The notes under the pieces are model-generated. The model saw only the letters and a program-made list of their open reading frames with translations, was not told the DNA's origin and made no database searches. Both the position numbers and the translations under genes were made by a program. From assembly GCA_035946735.1 (NCBI GenBank), contig DASYYZ010000182.1:40569-104568 (forward strand): a DNA stretch of 64,000 bases, in the 5' to 3' direction. Of this stretch, positions 49,662 to 58,580 are shown in pieces. The DNA is from Gp13-AA77 sp035946735. GTDB lineage: Bacteria; Acidobacteriota; Terriglobia; UBA7540. The number at the start of each line of letters is the position of its first letter. Positions within the stretch are counted from its first letter, which is position 1.

Positions 49662-50237
49662 ATGGAGGACGGTCAGGTCTCTAGTCTTCAACAGCGGACG
49701 GAAGGGTTGCCCATGCGGCGGCGAAGCTTCTTTGAGGCACGCTACTGGCTGCGCGACCTGATTCTGTCTCTGCTGCTGGCCTTCCTGGTGATCGTTTTCC
49801 TCTATCAGCCGGTGCAGGTAGAAGGCACCAGCATGATGCCCCGGCTCTACGATCACGAGCGGATCTTCATCAACAAATTTCTCTACCGGTTTGAGCCCAT
49901 CCAGCGCGGCGACATCGTAGTCTTCCGTTACCCGCTTGACCCTTCGAAATCCTACATTAAGCGCGTTATCGGACTACCCGGGGAATGGGTCAGCATTCAA
50001 CAGGGGGTGGTCTTGATCAACGGCAGGCCCCTCGCCGAGACCTATGTGCCTCCAAGCTATCTCGACCACGATAGCTACCCGGCCGTCCACGTTGAACCCG
50101 GCCGCTATTATGTACTCGGCGATCATCGCGAATCCTCGAACGATAGCCGGGTGTGGGGGACGGTGGACCACGATTTCATCTACGGCAAAGCCGCCTTTGT
50201 TTACTGGCCGCTCGATCAGTTGGGAACGCTGCAGTAA
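49662..50237 (+). CDS. lepB: Signal peptidase I
   Basis: A leader peptidase of about 191 residues that cleaves signal peptides of exported proteins. One N-terminal membrane segment (LILSLLLAFLVIVFLY) anchors it. The catalytic Ser lies in VEGTSMMP and the Lys in SYIKRVIGLPG, and box E is YYVLGDHRESSNDSRVWG. The start may be 49650, 49662 or 49713; 49662 is chosen as the middle option and no ribosome site decides. Confidence 0.93.
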   Translation: MEDGQVSSLQQRTEGLPMRRRSFFEARYWLRDLILSLLLAFLVIVFLYQPVQVEGTSMMPRLYDHERIFINKFLYRFEPIQRGDIVVFRYPLDPSKSYIKRVIGLPGEWVSIQQGVVLINGRPLAETYVPPSYLDHDSYPAVHVEPGRYYVLGDHRESSNDSRVWGTVDHDFIYGKAAFVYWPLDQLGTLQ

Positions 50238-50410
50238 AAGCACTCATCCGTTTTCGGTGATCAGTTTTTCAGTTTCACTCTCAACCTGATCGGACCGCCT
50301 CCGTCCCACTCGATCGATTGCCATAGTGTGTAAGAATGAGGGCTGGCACTCGATTCGAGATACACTAAGAACTGACCCTTGAGAACCAGGAACTGGAAGG
50401 GCGAAACTGC

Positions 50411-51547
50411 ATGCAAGCTACCCTTGTCTTAGAAGACGGCCGCGTGTTTCGAGGACGCGGTGACGGCGCTCCTGGCGAACGCTGCGGCGAGGTGGTTTTT
50501 AATACTTCGCTGACCGGCTATCAGGAAGTGCTGACCGATCCCTCCTACGCAGGGCAGATCGTTATTCTCACTTACCCTCACATCGGGAATTACGGCACCA
50601 ACGCGCTCGACAGTGAGTCGGCTCATCCGTACGCCGAAGGGCTGGTGGTGCGCGAACTGAGCCAACTTGCCAGCAGTTGGCGATCCACCGGGGGCGCTCC
50701 GGGATTTCTGGCTGACTTCGGTGTGCCGGTGATCTCCGAGATCGACACGCGAGCTCTCGTGCGGCACTTGCGGCTGCACGGGGCCATGCGTGGCATTATC
50801 TCAACTGTGGACAGCGATCCGGAAAGTCTGGCGGCCAAGGCGAAGGCGTCGCCAAGCATGGTCGGACTCGATCTCGCCAGCCGCGTCAGCACTGCTAACC
50901 CTTATGAGTGGAAGGAACCTTCGGCAGCGATCTTCGGCGAGTTTGTCAACGGACATCCGCAGGTCCGCTTTCACGTGGTGGCCTACGATTACGGAATCAA
51001 GCGCAACATCCTGCGGCGTTTAGTCGACATCGGCGCGCGCGTAACGGTGGTGCCCGCGGCAACCTCGGCTGAGGATGTGCTCAATCTGAAGCCGGACGGT
51101 GTTTTTCTATCGAATGGGCCTGGTGATCCGGAGCCCGTGGAGTACGCTGCCAAGGCTGTACGCGAGCTCGTGGGCCGCGTGCCGGTTTTCGGCATCTGCC
51201 TGGGTCATCAGATTGTGGGTCTGGCGCTTGGCGGGCGCACTTACAAGCTGAAATTTGGACACCACGGCGGCAATCACCCGGTGATGAATCTGGAGACGCA
51301 GAGAGTAGAGATTACCTCGCAGAATCATGGTTTTGCGGTCGATCCAGACTCACTTAAGTCAAGTGAGGTGACCCTCACCCATATGAATCTGAACGATGAG
51401 ACGCTGGAAGGCCTGCGCCATCGTTCCCTGCCCCTCTTTAGCGTGCAGTATCATCCCGAAGCCTCGCCGGGTCCCCATGATGCCGCGTACTTATTTGAAC
51501 AGTTCTCGAAAATGATGGAGGAGCACCGGGGATCGAAGGCGGCGTGA
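50411..51547 (+). CDS. carA: Carbamoyl-phosphate synthase small (glutaminase) subunit
   Basis: A 378-residue subunit supplying ammonia from glutamine for pyrimidine and arginine synthesis. The nucleophilic Cys is in VFGICLGHQIVGLALGG (about 258-274), with the His-Glu pair in QYHPEASPGP near the C-terminus. The N-terminal carA domain (FNTSLTGYQEVLTDPSYAGQ) is complete. GGAAGGG lies before the start. The next gene begins six bases after it, so a transcript probably continues to carB through accessory genes. Confidence 0.97.
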   Translation: MQATLVLEDGRVFRGRGDGAPGERCGEVVFNTSLTGYQEVLTDPSYAGQIVILTYPHIGNYGTNALDSESAHPYAEGLVVRELSQLASSWRSTGGAPGFLADFGVPVISEIDTRALVRHLRLHGAMRGIISTVDSDPESLAAKAKASPSMVGLDLASRVSTANPYEWKEPSAAIFGEFVNGHPQVRFHVVAYDYGIKRNILRRLVDIGARVTVVPAATSAEDVLNLKPDGVFLSNGPGDPEPVEYAAKAVRELVGRVPVFGICLGHQIVGLALGGRTYKLKFGHHGGNHPVMNLETQRVEITSQNHGFAVDPDSLKSSEVTLTHMNLNDETLEGLRHRSLPLFSVQYHPEASPGPHDAAYLFEQFSKMMEEHRGSKAA

Positions 51548-51553
51548 GATTGC

Positions 51554-52162
51554 ATGGAGTTTACTGAGTTTCTTAAAGAAGCGGCCTTGAAGGGCGAGGT
51601 TGTAAACCTCTTGTTTGAAGAGCGCCTGTTCAGTCTGGTTGGAATCCTCCAGAAGATCGCGGGACCGCTGGCGGCAGCGAATATTCCTTATGAAGTGATC
51701 GGCGGATTGGCCGTTCTAATCCACGTAGAAGAGGCGGACGCGGTGCATTCCATTCTGACGCGGGACGTGGACATCCTGATCAGCCGTCCCGATCTCGACC
51801 GGGTTATTGCGGTCGCAGAATCGGGAGGCTTCCGGTTTCGACACGCAGCCGGTTTTGACATGCTCCTCTACGGCGACAAGGCCGCGAATGCGATCCATCT
51901 GCTTTTCAGCGGCGAAAAAGTGAAGGCCAGTCAGGCAACGCCGAATCCACCCTTGGCGCCCGAGCGCAAGGTGATTCAAGGGCAGGAGGTCTCAATCATT
52001 CCAGTCGCCGACCTGGTGCGTATGAAGTTGAGCGCCAACCGTGACAAGGATCGCGTTCACATCCGCAGTCTGGACGCTGCGGGTCTGATCACGCCGCAAG
52101 TCGCGCGTGAGCTGCCGGAGCCGTTGCGGGCACGATTGACGCAAGTGCGGGCGACGGAGTAA
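51554..52162 (+). CDS. Nucleotidyltransferase-like protein (possible AbiEii/DUF6036-type)
   Basis: A 202-residue protein starting six bases after carA. IPYEVIGGLAVLIH and LTRDVDILIS (about residues 45-80) form the GG and DxD pattern of minimal nucleotidyltransferases, as in AbiEii or MNT-type antitoxin/toxin families. The rest is helical. No second toxin-antitoxin gene of the pair is clear, though other accessory genes follow. Function unknown; it might be cellular rather than defence. Confidence 0.6.
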   Translation: MEFTEFLKEAALKGEVVNLLFEERLFSLVGILQKIAGPLAAANIPYEVIGGLAVLIHVEEADAVHSILTRDVDILISRPDLDRVIAVAESGGFRFRHAAGFDMLLYGDKAANAIHLLFSGEKVKASQATPNPPLAPERKVIQGQEVSIIPVADLVRMKLSANRDKDRVHIRSLDAAGLITPQVARELPEPLRARLTQVRATE

Positions 52163-52215
52163 GCATCAGCCACGGACGGTTCGAGAGCGACGTCAGCGGT
52201 TGAGCAGGAGGCAAA

Positions 52216-52749
52216 ATGGCGGCAACGAAGACGGCGTTGACCTGGGAAGAATTTCTGGCGGCCGGCAAACCTGGCCAGCGGTGGGAGTACGTGGACGGGG
52301 AGGTGCAGTCCATGTCTCCTACTGGATTCGAGCATGGAAAGATTATCCATCTGATTAGCGGCGCACTACGGTCATGGGAAAGCTCGGTGGAAGGCTGGGT
52401 CTGCGTCGGCGCCGATGTTGCCTTCACGATGGCCTCGGGTGACTGGCTCTGTCCCGACGCGGCGGTGGTACGGCGTGATCGGTTGCCAACGGGCCCTCTA
52501 AGAGGGCCCGCACCTTGTCCGCCTGATGTCGCCTTTGAAGTGATCTCGCCGAGCGATACGTGGGAGAATATCCAGGCAAAGCGCCGGATTTACCGGCAGA
52601 ACAGAGTGGTCCAGGTCTGGGTTGACCCGTTGGAGCAGCAGGTCGAGGTTATCAGCCCGAAACATGGAGCGCGCACGTTCGAAGCGGGTGTGACCGCAGT
52701 GCTTGAGGAACTGCCAGGGTTCCAGTTGAACCTGTTCAGTTCCACCTGA
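52216..52749 (+). CDS. Uma2-family PD-(D/E)xK endonuclease-like protein
   Basis: A 177-residue Uma2-family protein. AGGAGG lies before the ATG. The domain shows LTWEEFLAAGKPGQRWEYVDGE at the start, then the acidic residue in CPDAAVV (about 92), FEVISPSD with Glu (about 114) and AKRRIY with Lys. Uma2 proteins are abundant in cyanobacteria and soil bacteria; their biological role is unclear. A perfect 9-bp palindrome around 52491-52509 lies inside the gene. Confidence 0.82.
   Translation: MAATKTALTWEEFLAAGKPGQRWEYVDGEVQSMSPTGFEHGKIIHLISGALRSWESSVEGWVCVGADVAFTMASGDWLCPDAAVVRRDRLPTGPLRGPAPCPPDVAFEVISPSDTWENIQAKRRIYRQNRVVQVWVDPLEQQVEVISPKHGARTFEAGVTAVLEELPGFQLNLFSST
52491..52509. repeat. 9-bp inverted repeat inside the Uma2 gene
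   Basis: GGGCCCTCT, one base, then AGAGGGCCC: a strong GC hairpin within coding DNA. It could be an inserted palindrome kept in frame; its effect is unknown. Confidence 0.5.
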
Positions 52750-52886
52750 CAGCGAGACGACGTAAGTAAGACGGGTAGCGCAGACCTCGCGCTTTTTGAG
52801 GTCTGCGGTTTCTCTTCGGCGTCGCGCAAAAACTGGAAAGCTTCAAAAGGGCCAAAGTATACGCCACCACGAACGGATACTCACGA

Positions 52887-53503
52887 ATGCAATTTGACCC
52901 CAAGCTGACGCTTGACGGGCTGATGACCCTCATCGGCGGTGCGCTAGCCTTCGCGGCCGTCATGGTGCAAACTGTGGCGTCGTCGCGCGGGCTGCAGAAG
53001 CAACTGGATGCCGAGAGCTAGCACTGGCGGAGAATGCTCAAAGACGAAAGAAGGCTGTGGCGACGGCCTTGGTCTTCGAAATAGAGCAGTTCTACATTCG
53101 TCACGTGAATCAGAGAGCCGATCTCTTTAAGAGTTGGGAAGAGATAAAGAAGCATCCGAGATCCGTGGAGATTTTCCACGTTGTTGTCGGCAAACCGTTT
53201 GTGGTCTATGAGTCCTTGGCGGGCGAGATCGGCGGCTTCGACCCGATGATAGCCAAAGCCGTGATTCTGAGCTATGGTTCGATGGCAGTGCTCTTAGATC
53301 TGATGAAGGCTTACGAGCAAATCCACACCAGCGGCGAGGACTTGGCGCATATAGAGCAGATGCGGACAAAAATACGGGAGCAAGTGAACCAAACGCTGGC
53401 TTTCATGGTCCTCGCCTGCAAGGCATTAAGCGCCCTCAGCGGCACAGATTTCGCAACTCTCGTGATCGCTAAAGAAACAGCGCCCCTGCCCTGCGCCAGC
53501 TGA
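52887..53503 (+). pseudogene. Frameshifted membrane/coiled-coil hypothetical gene
   Basis: ATG 52887 gives a 44-codon start: MQFDPKLTLDGLMTLIGGAL with one membrane segment, then stop at 53021. The next frame carries ALAENAQRRKKAVATALVFE and the rest of a helical protein to 53503. Upstream codons of that frame in the overlap join the two sensibly around 53010-53020, so a one-base shift is the simplest explanation. The result would be about 205 residues with a short N-terminal anchor and helical body. The downstream part could also start by itself at GTG 53057. A sequencing error cannot be excluded. Confidence 0.6.
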
Positions 53504-53618
53504 GAGGAGAATACTTTGGCACCTGGACCCGTTCAGTTTCAAACGCATCGGCTGCCCACTGCTGGCCTGAGAACGCCGTTTTCTCGGAAAAATCGAATTT
53601 AGGGTGGAGGGCGTTCCT

Positions 53619-54191
53619 TTGACGGCGATGAGCGAGAGCGCTGCGAGCGGGTTAACATTCGAATATGAGTGGCTGCCGGTTCTGACCGAAGAGGGAAAGC
53701 CCTATCTCTTTCCCGGAAAAGTGACGAGCCATCTCGCGAGGAATTACGCTGGCCCTGCAGTCTATCGATGGGCTGTGTGGGATTCGTCCTCGCGTCTCGT
53801 CGCTGTCTATTTAGGTGAAGCCGAAGAATTCCCGCGCCGCCTTCGGAGCTACTTGAGGCCGGGTCGGCGGCAGAAAACCAGTATCAGGGTGAAGCAATTC
53901 TTGGAGAAACAGCTCGTCTCAGGCTCTCGGGCAGAACTCTCTCTTCTGCGCTTTCGACCGTTTCGGATCAATGGCTGCGATTTCAGAATGCCCGACCTTC
54001 GGTGGCCAGCCGTGCGCAAAATGATCGAGAACCTGCTGTTATTCCTGGACAGGAATAAAGGCGCGCAAGTTCTAAATCGGGCACTTAGCGACAAGCCGAC
54101 ACCGGAAGAGTTGCGCTCAATCATGAAGTATTTGAAAACCCTAAGCAGTGATGAGAGGAGTAAGTTACTAAAACACGCAGAATCGAGTTAG
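53619..54191 (+). CDS. GIY-YIG-like hypothetical protein
   Basis: A protein of about 190 residues. The best start is a TTG at 53619 with GGAGG eight bases before; the ATG at 53628 is an alternative. AGPAVYRWAVWDSSSRLVAV followed by YLGE and RRLRSYLRPG (about residues 44-80) fits the GIY-YIG spacing of a Tyr-containing strand, a second strand with YxG and a downstream Arg; MIENLLLFL may carry the conserved Glu and Asn. The family includes nucleases. Function is uncertain. It ends 103 bp before carB. Confidence 0.55.
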   Translation: MTAMSESAASGLTFEYEWLPVLTEEGKPYLFPGKVTSHLARNYAGPAVYRWAVWDSSSRLVAVYLGEAEEFPRRLRSYLRPGRRQKTSIRVKQFLEKQLVSGSRAELSLLRFRPFRINGCDFRMPDLRWPAVRKMIENLLLFLDRNKGAQVLNRALSDKPTPEELRSIMKYLKTLSSDERSKLLKHAESS

Positions 54192-54294
54192 CTGCCAGCA
54201 GTGCGCGATGGTCTCGCATTTGGAAGGCGCAAATACTGGCATTGTCTGGACCAAATCATCACTTTCAACTTTGAACTGGCTTTCGACTGCATTC

Positions 54295-57200
54295 ATGCCA
54301 AAACGAACTGATCTCCGCAAAATCCTGATTATCGGCTCCGGCCCCATCGTCATCGGCCAGGCCTGCGAATTCGACTATTCGGGCGCCCAGGCTTGCAAAG
54401 CGCTGCGCGCCGAAGGATACGAAGTGGTGCTGGTGAACTCGAATCCCGCCACCATCATGACCGACCCCGAGTTCGCCCATCGCACTTACGTTGAGCCGCT
54501 TACGCTGGAGTATCTCGAGGCCATCATCGCGCGCGAGCGTCCGGACGCGGTACTGCCCACCGTGGGCGGTCAGACAGCGCTCAATCTCGCGATCGAGCTT
54601 GCGGAAGCCGGAGTGCTCGACCGTTATGGCGCAGCGCTCATCGGCGCTTCGTTCAAAGCCATCAAGATTGCCGAAGACCGGTTGCTGTTCAAAGAGGCTA
54701 TGCGCGAGATCGGCCTCGAAGTGGCCGGCAGCTCGGTGGTGAAGAACGAGCAGGAGGCGAAAGAGGCAGCCGAAAAGCTCGGCTTTCCGCTCATCATCCG
54801 GCCGTCGTTTACGCTGGGCGGCAGCGGGGCGGGAATCGCTTACAACGCTCAGGAATTTGAAGACGTGGTTCGCTGGGGGCTGCAGGCAAGCCCGGTGCAT
54901 GAAGTTCTGGTGGAAGAGTCCGTGCTGGGCTGGAAGGAATTCGAGCTCGAGGTGATGCGCGACGCCGCCGACAATGCGGTCGTAATCTGCTCCATCGAGA
55001 ACTTCGATCCCATGGGCGTGCACACCGGCGACTCCATCACCGTGGCTCCGGTCCAGACACTCACGGACAAAGAGTACCAGCGCATGCGCGACGCCGCCTT
55101 CGCGGTGATCCGGAAGGTAGGCGTGGAGACTGGCGGCTCCAACATTCAATTCGCCGTTCATCCCGAAAACGGACGCATGATCGTAATCGAGATGAATCCG
55201 CGGGTTTCGCGGAGCTCGGCCCTGGCCTCGAAAGCCACCGGGTTCCCGATTGCCAAAATCGCCGCCCGCCTGGCCGTAGGCTACACGTTGAATGAGATTC
55301 CCAACGACATCACGCAGAAGACGCCGTCCTGCTTCGAGCCCACCATCGATTACGTCGTGGTGAAGATTCCCAAGTGGGCGCAGGAGAAGTTTCCCGACTC
55401 CGACCACACCCTGGGACCGCAGATGAAATCCGTGGGCGAGGTGATGGCCATCGGGCGCACCTTTAAGGAAGCTCTGATGAAAGGCGTGCGCTCGCTTGAG
55501 ACCGGCCGCAAGACGCCCAAACCGCCCACCGATCCGGACGACCTCAAACGGCGCCTCACGATGCCCCATCCGGAGCGCTTATGGGACTTGTTTTTTGCCC
55601 TCTCCACCGGCCACAGCGTGGACTCGCTCGCCGAGATTACCAAGATTGATCCCTGGTTCCTGGCGCAAATGCAGCAGATCGTCGAGCTGCAGGGCGAGCT
55701 CAAAGGTTACACGGCAGATTCGGTGCCTTCGGCCTTGCTTCGCCGTGCCAAACAGTTTGGCCTCGCCGATCTCTACCTGGCCGAGCTTTGGAGTACCACG
55801 GGCGAGGAAATGCTCCGGCAGCGCGCCAGCCGCAGTGTGAGACCCGTCTTTAAGCGCGTGGATACCTGCGCCGCCGAATTCGAGTCCTTCACGCCATATC
55901 TCTATTCGAGCTACGAGGAGGAAGACGAGGCCGAGCCCACCAGCCGCCCCAAGATTATGATCCTGGGCAGCGGACCGAACCGGATCGGTCAAGGCATCGA
56001 ATTCGATTACTGCTGCTGCCACGCCGCTTTCGCGCTCAAAGAAGAGGGGTTCGAGACGATCATGGTGAATTGCAACCCTGAGACCGTCTCCACCGATTAC
56101 GACACCGCTGACCGCCTCTACTTTGAACCGCTGACGTTCGAGGACGTCATGGCGATCGTTCACACCGAGAAGCCTGGCGGAGTAATCGTCCAGTTCGGCG
56201 GGCAGACGCCCTTGAATCTTGCCCGCCAGCTCAAGGCGGCCGGCGTCCCGATCATCGGAACTTCGCCCGAATCGATCGAAATGGCCGAGGACCGTAAGCG
56301 ATTCGGAGCGCTGCTCGGCCGCCTTGGCATTCCCCAGCCGGAAAACGGCATCGCCATGAACGTGGAGGAAGCCGTCGCGGTGGCCAGCGAGATAGGCTAT
56401 CCGGTTCTGGTGCGCCCATCGTTTGTGCTGGGCGGCCGCGCCATGGTGATCGCCTATGATGAAGATACGCTGGTGGAATATGTCCGCCGCGCGGAGGACC
56501 TGCATCAAGCGCTTCCGATCCTGGTGGATCGGTTTCTGGAAGCCGCCACCGAGGTGGACGTAGACGCTCTGGCTGACGGTGAAGACGTGGTGATCGCCGG
56601 CATCATGGAGCACATCGAGGAGGCTGGCATTCACTCCGGCGACAGCTCCTGCTGCCTGCCGGTTTTCGAAGTCTCCGAAAGCGAGCGCCAGACGTTGCGG
56701 GAATACACCGTGCGGCTGGCGCGGGAGCTCCAGGTTGTCGGCCTGATGAACGCGCAGTATGCCATCCAGAACGGTAAGGTCTACGTGCTGGAAGTGAATC
56801 CGCGGGCGTCGCGGACGGTTCCCTACGTGAGCAAAGCGACCGGAGTGCCGCTCGCCAAGGTGGCGGCGCGGCTGATGGCGGGCCGCAAGCTGCGTGAATT
56901 CGGGCTCCAAGATGAATTGCCGGTGCACCACCACTTCGTGAAATCTCCCGTTTTCCCATTCATCAAACTGCCCGGAGCGGACACCATCCTGGGTCCCGAG
57001 ATGAAGTCCACCGGAGAGGTGATGGGCACGGCGTCAAGCTTCGGACTGGCTTTCGCCAAGGCCCAACTCGCCGCCGGCCACCGCATTCCCGCCGAAGGAC
57101 GCGTGTTTGTCTCCGTCAATGACCATGACAAGCCTCACGCCGTGCCCATCGCGCGCGATCTGTTGAGCCTCGGCTTCAAGCTGGTGGCAACGCGCGGCAC

Positions 57201-57510
57201 GGCAGAATACCTGCGCAGCGCCGGCGTCACCGTGGAGAGGGTGAACAAGATCAATGAGGGCCGTCCCAACGTCGCCGATCTGATCAAAAGCTCGAAAATC
57301 GATCTGATCGTCAACACGCCGCTCGGCCGGGCGTCCCACCTGGATGAGCGCTCGATTCGAAGAGCCGCGATCCAACACAGCATCACGTGTATCACCACGC
57401 TTTCGGCCGCGGTCGCGGCCGTGCAGGGCATTCGCGCGCAACGCCAGGGCGGGATCCAGGTGGAATGTCTGCAGGAATTGCATCGGATGAAGGCCGAAAT
57501 CGAACGCTGA
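54295..57510 (+). CDS. carB: Carbamoyl-phosphate synthase large subunit
   Basis: A 1071-residue synthetase making carbamoyl phosphate from bicarbonate, ammonia and two ATP. The start MPKRTDLRKILIIGSGPIVIGQ is the family start, so the 29 codons upstream are excluded. The two ATP-grasp halves are seen in KIMILGSGPNRIGQGIEFDY (second, about residue 552) and the first at residues 10-30, with RPSFTLGGSG and RPSFVLGGRAM, and the C-terminal MGS-like allosteric domain (VFVSVNDHDK onward, about 940-1071). The usual carA-carB pair is split here by about 2.7 kb. Confidence 0.97.
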   Translation: MPKRTDLRKILIIGSGPIVIGQACEFDYSGAQACKALRAEGYEVVLVNSNPATIMTDPEFAHRTYVEPLTLEYLEAIIARERPDAVLPTVGGQTALNLAIELAEAGVLDRYGAALIGASFKAIKIAEDRLLFKEAMREIGLEVAGSSVVKNEQEAKEAAEKLGFPLIIRPSFTLGGSGAGIAYNAQEFEDVVRWGLQASPVHEVLVEESVLGWKEFELEVMRDAADNAVVICSIENFDPMGVHTGDSITVAPVQTLTDKEYQRMRDAAFAVIRKVGVETGGSNIQFAVHPENGRMIVIEMNPRVSRSSALASKATGFPIAKIAARLAVGYTLNEIPNDITQKTPSCFEPTIDYVVVKIPKWAQEKFPDSDHTLGPQMKSVGEVMAIGRTFKEALMKGVRSLETGRKTPKPPTDPDDLKRRLTMPHPERLWDLFFALSTGHSVDSLAEITKIDPWFLAQMQQIVELQGELKGYTADSVPSALLRRAKQFGLADLYLAELWSTTGEEMLRQRASRSVRPVFKRVDTCAAEFESFTPYLYSSYEEEDEAEPTSRPKIMILGSGPNRIGQGIEFDYCCCHAAFALKEEGFETIMVNCNPETVSTDYDTADRLYFEPLTFEDVMAIVHTEKPGGVIVQFGGQTPLNLARQLKAAGVPIIGTSPESIEMAEDRKRFGALLGRLGIPQPENGIAMNVEEAVAVASEIGYPVLVRPSFVLGGRAMVIAYDEDTLVEYVRRAEDLHQALPILVDRFLEAATEVDVDALADGEDVVIAGIMEHIEEAGIHSGDSSCCLPVFEVSESERQTLREYTVRLARELQVVGLMNAQYAIQNGKVYVLEVNPRASRTVPYVSKATGVPLAKVAARLMAGRKLREFGLQDELPVHHHFVKSPVFPFIKLPGADTILGPEMKSTGEVMGTASSFGLAFAKAQLAAGHRIPAEGRVFVSVNDHDKPHAVPIARDLLSLGFKLVATRGTAEYLRSAGVTVERVNKINEGRPNVADLIKSSKIDLIVNTPLGRASHLDERSIRRAAIQHSITCITTLSAAVAAVQGIRAQRQGGIQVECLQELHRMKAEIER

Positions 57511-57556
57511 AATAGGAGCGACGATTGATTCGTTGTTATTCGAGAGGGTGTGGATC

Positions 57557-58495
57557 GTGAACAGCGGAAATCAAAGTACAATCACCAATCGTCATTCAGT
57601 CGACCGCTTGCACGGCATCATCCCCCCCATGGTCACTCCCTTCAACCGTGAGGGCGACCTTGACGAAGAGGCTTTCCTTGCCAATCTGGAGCGCTACACC
57701 GGAATTGGGCTCGCCGGAGTAATGGTGGCGGGGACCACGGGTGAAGCTCCGTTCCTGACGGCTGCGGAGAGGCTCCAGCTCACGGAGGTCGCGCGCCGCA
57801 GCGTCAAGCGGGACGAACTCGTGATAACGGGTACGGGCCTCGAAAGCACTCGGGAGACGATTCTGCTCAGTCGCGAAGCCGCGGCGCGCGGGGCCGACAT
57901 CCTGTTGGTGGTCACACCGGGCTACTACAAGTCGAAGATGGATGGTCCGGCGCTTCTGGCCCATTACCGCGCCGTGGCCGATGCGGTTCCGCGCCCGGTC
58001 CTCATCTATTCCATTCCGCAGTGCACGGGAGTACAGATCCCGGTCAAAACCCTCGTCTCTCTCTCCCGCCATCCCAACATCGCAGGGCTCAAAGAGAGCT
58101 CCGGTGATCTCACGTACATGCGTACTGTTCTGCGCTCAGTGCGGCCTGGATTCAGGGTATTCTCGGGCTCCCTCAAAATTCTTCCTGACGTTCTTCGCGC
58201 CGGCGGCGCCGGCGGCATCGTGGGACAGGCTGATTTCGCGCCCGAGCTCTGCGTAGCTTTTTACGAGGCCTTCCGTCAAAACCGTCGCAAACTGGCCGGT
58301 GAACTGTTTGCCAGGCTCCTGCCCCTGGCCACTGGGATCAACCTGAAATACGGAGCCCCTGCCGTGAAGGCCGCGATGGATATTGCGGGGTTTCGCGGCG
58401 GCGAGCCTCGCAGTCCCTTGCTTCCGGTAAACGCACGAGCCCGTCGCGAGATTACCCGTACCCTCAAAACCGCCAAATCCGGACTCGCGCTTTAA
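57557..58495 (+). CDS. DHDPS/NAL-family class I aldolase
   Basis: A protein of about 312 residues of the dihydrodipicolinate synthase superfamily. The Schiff-base Lys is in AGLKESSGD (about residue 168), the conserved Tyr in VLIYSIPQ (about 142), and the pyruvate-binding GTTGEAP (about 53). The start is uncertain: TTG 57533, GTG 57548 and GTG 57557 are in frame; GAGAGG before the last favours it. Members may make dihydrodipicolinate or cleave sugar acids such as 2-keto-3-deoxy acids. The first choice cannot be proved, but no lysine gene is adjacent. Confidence 0.85.
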   Translation: MNSGNQSTITNRHSVDRLHGIIPPMVTPFNREGDLDEEAFLANLERYTGIGLAGVMVAGTTGEAPFLTAAERLQLTEVARRSVKRDELVITGTGLESTRETILLSREAAARGADILLVVTPGYYKSKMDGPALLAHYRAVADAVPRPVLIYSIPQCTGVQIPVKTLVSLSRHPNIAGLKESSGDLTYMRTVLRSVRPGFRVFSGSLKILPDVLRAGGAGGIVGQADFAPELCVAFYEAFRQNRRKLAGELFARLLPLATGINLKYGAPAVKAAMDIAGFRGGEPRSPLLPVNARARREITRTLKTAKSGLAL

Positions 58496-58580
58496 CCTTT
58501 CATTGTGCAGAGCCATCTAATGCTAGGCTGGTGGTGAAGTGGGCCGTGATGCGCTTGTGGAGTAAGCAGCAAACAACCCT

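Noticed and set aside
51554..54191. Calling the genes between carA and carB a defence system
   Set aside because: The folds are suggestive, but no known defence operon matches and one gene is broken; reported only as an accessory island.
55579..56934. A 451-codon minus-strand frame under carB
   Set aside because: It is the complement of a conserved enzyme; composition alone keeps the frame open.
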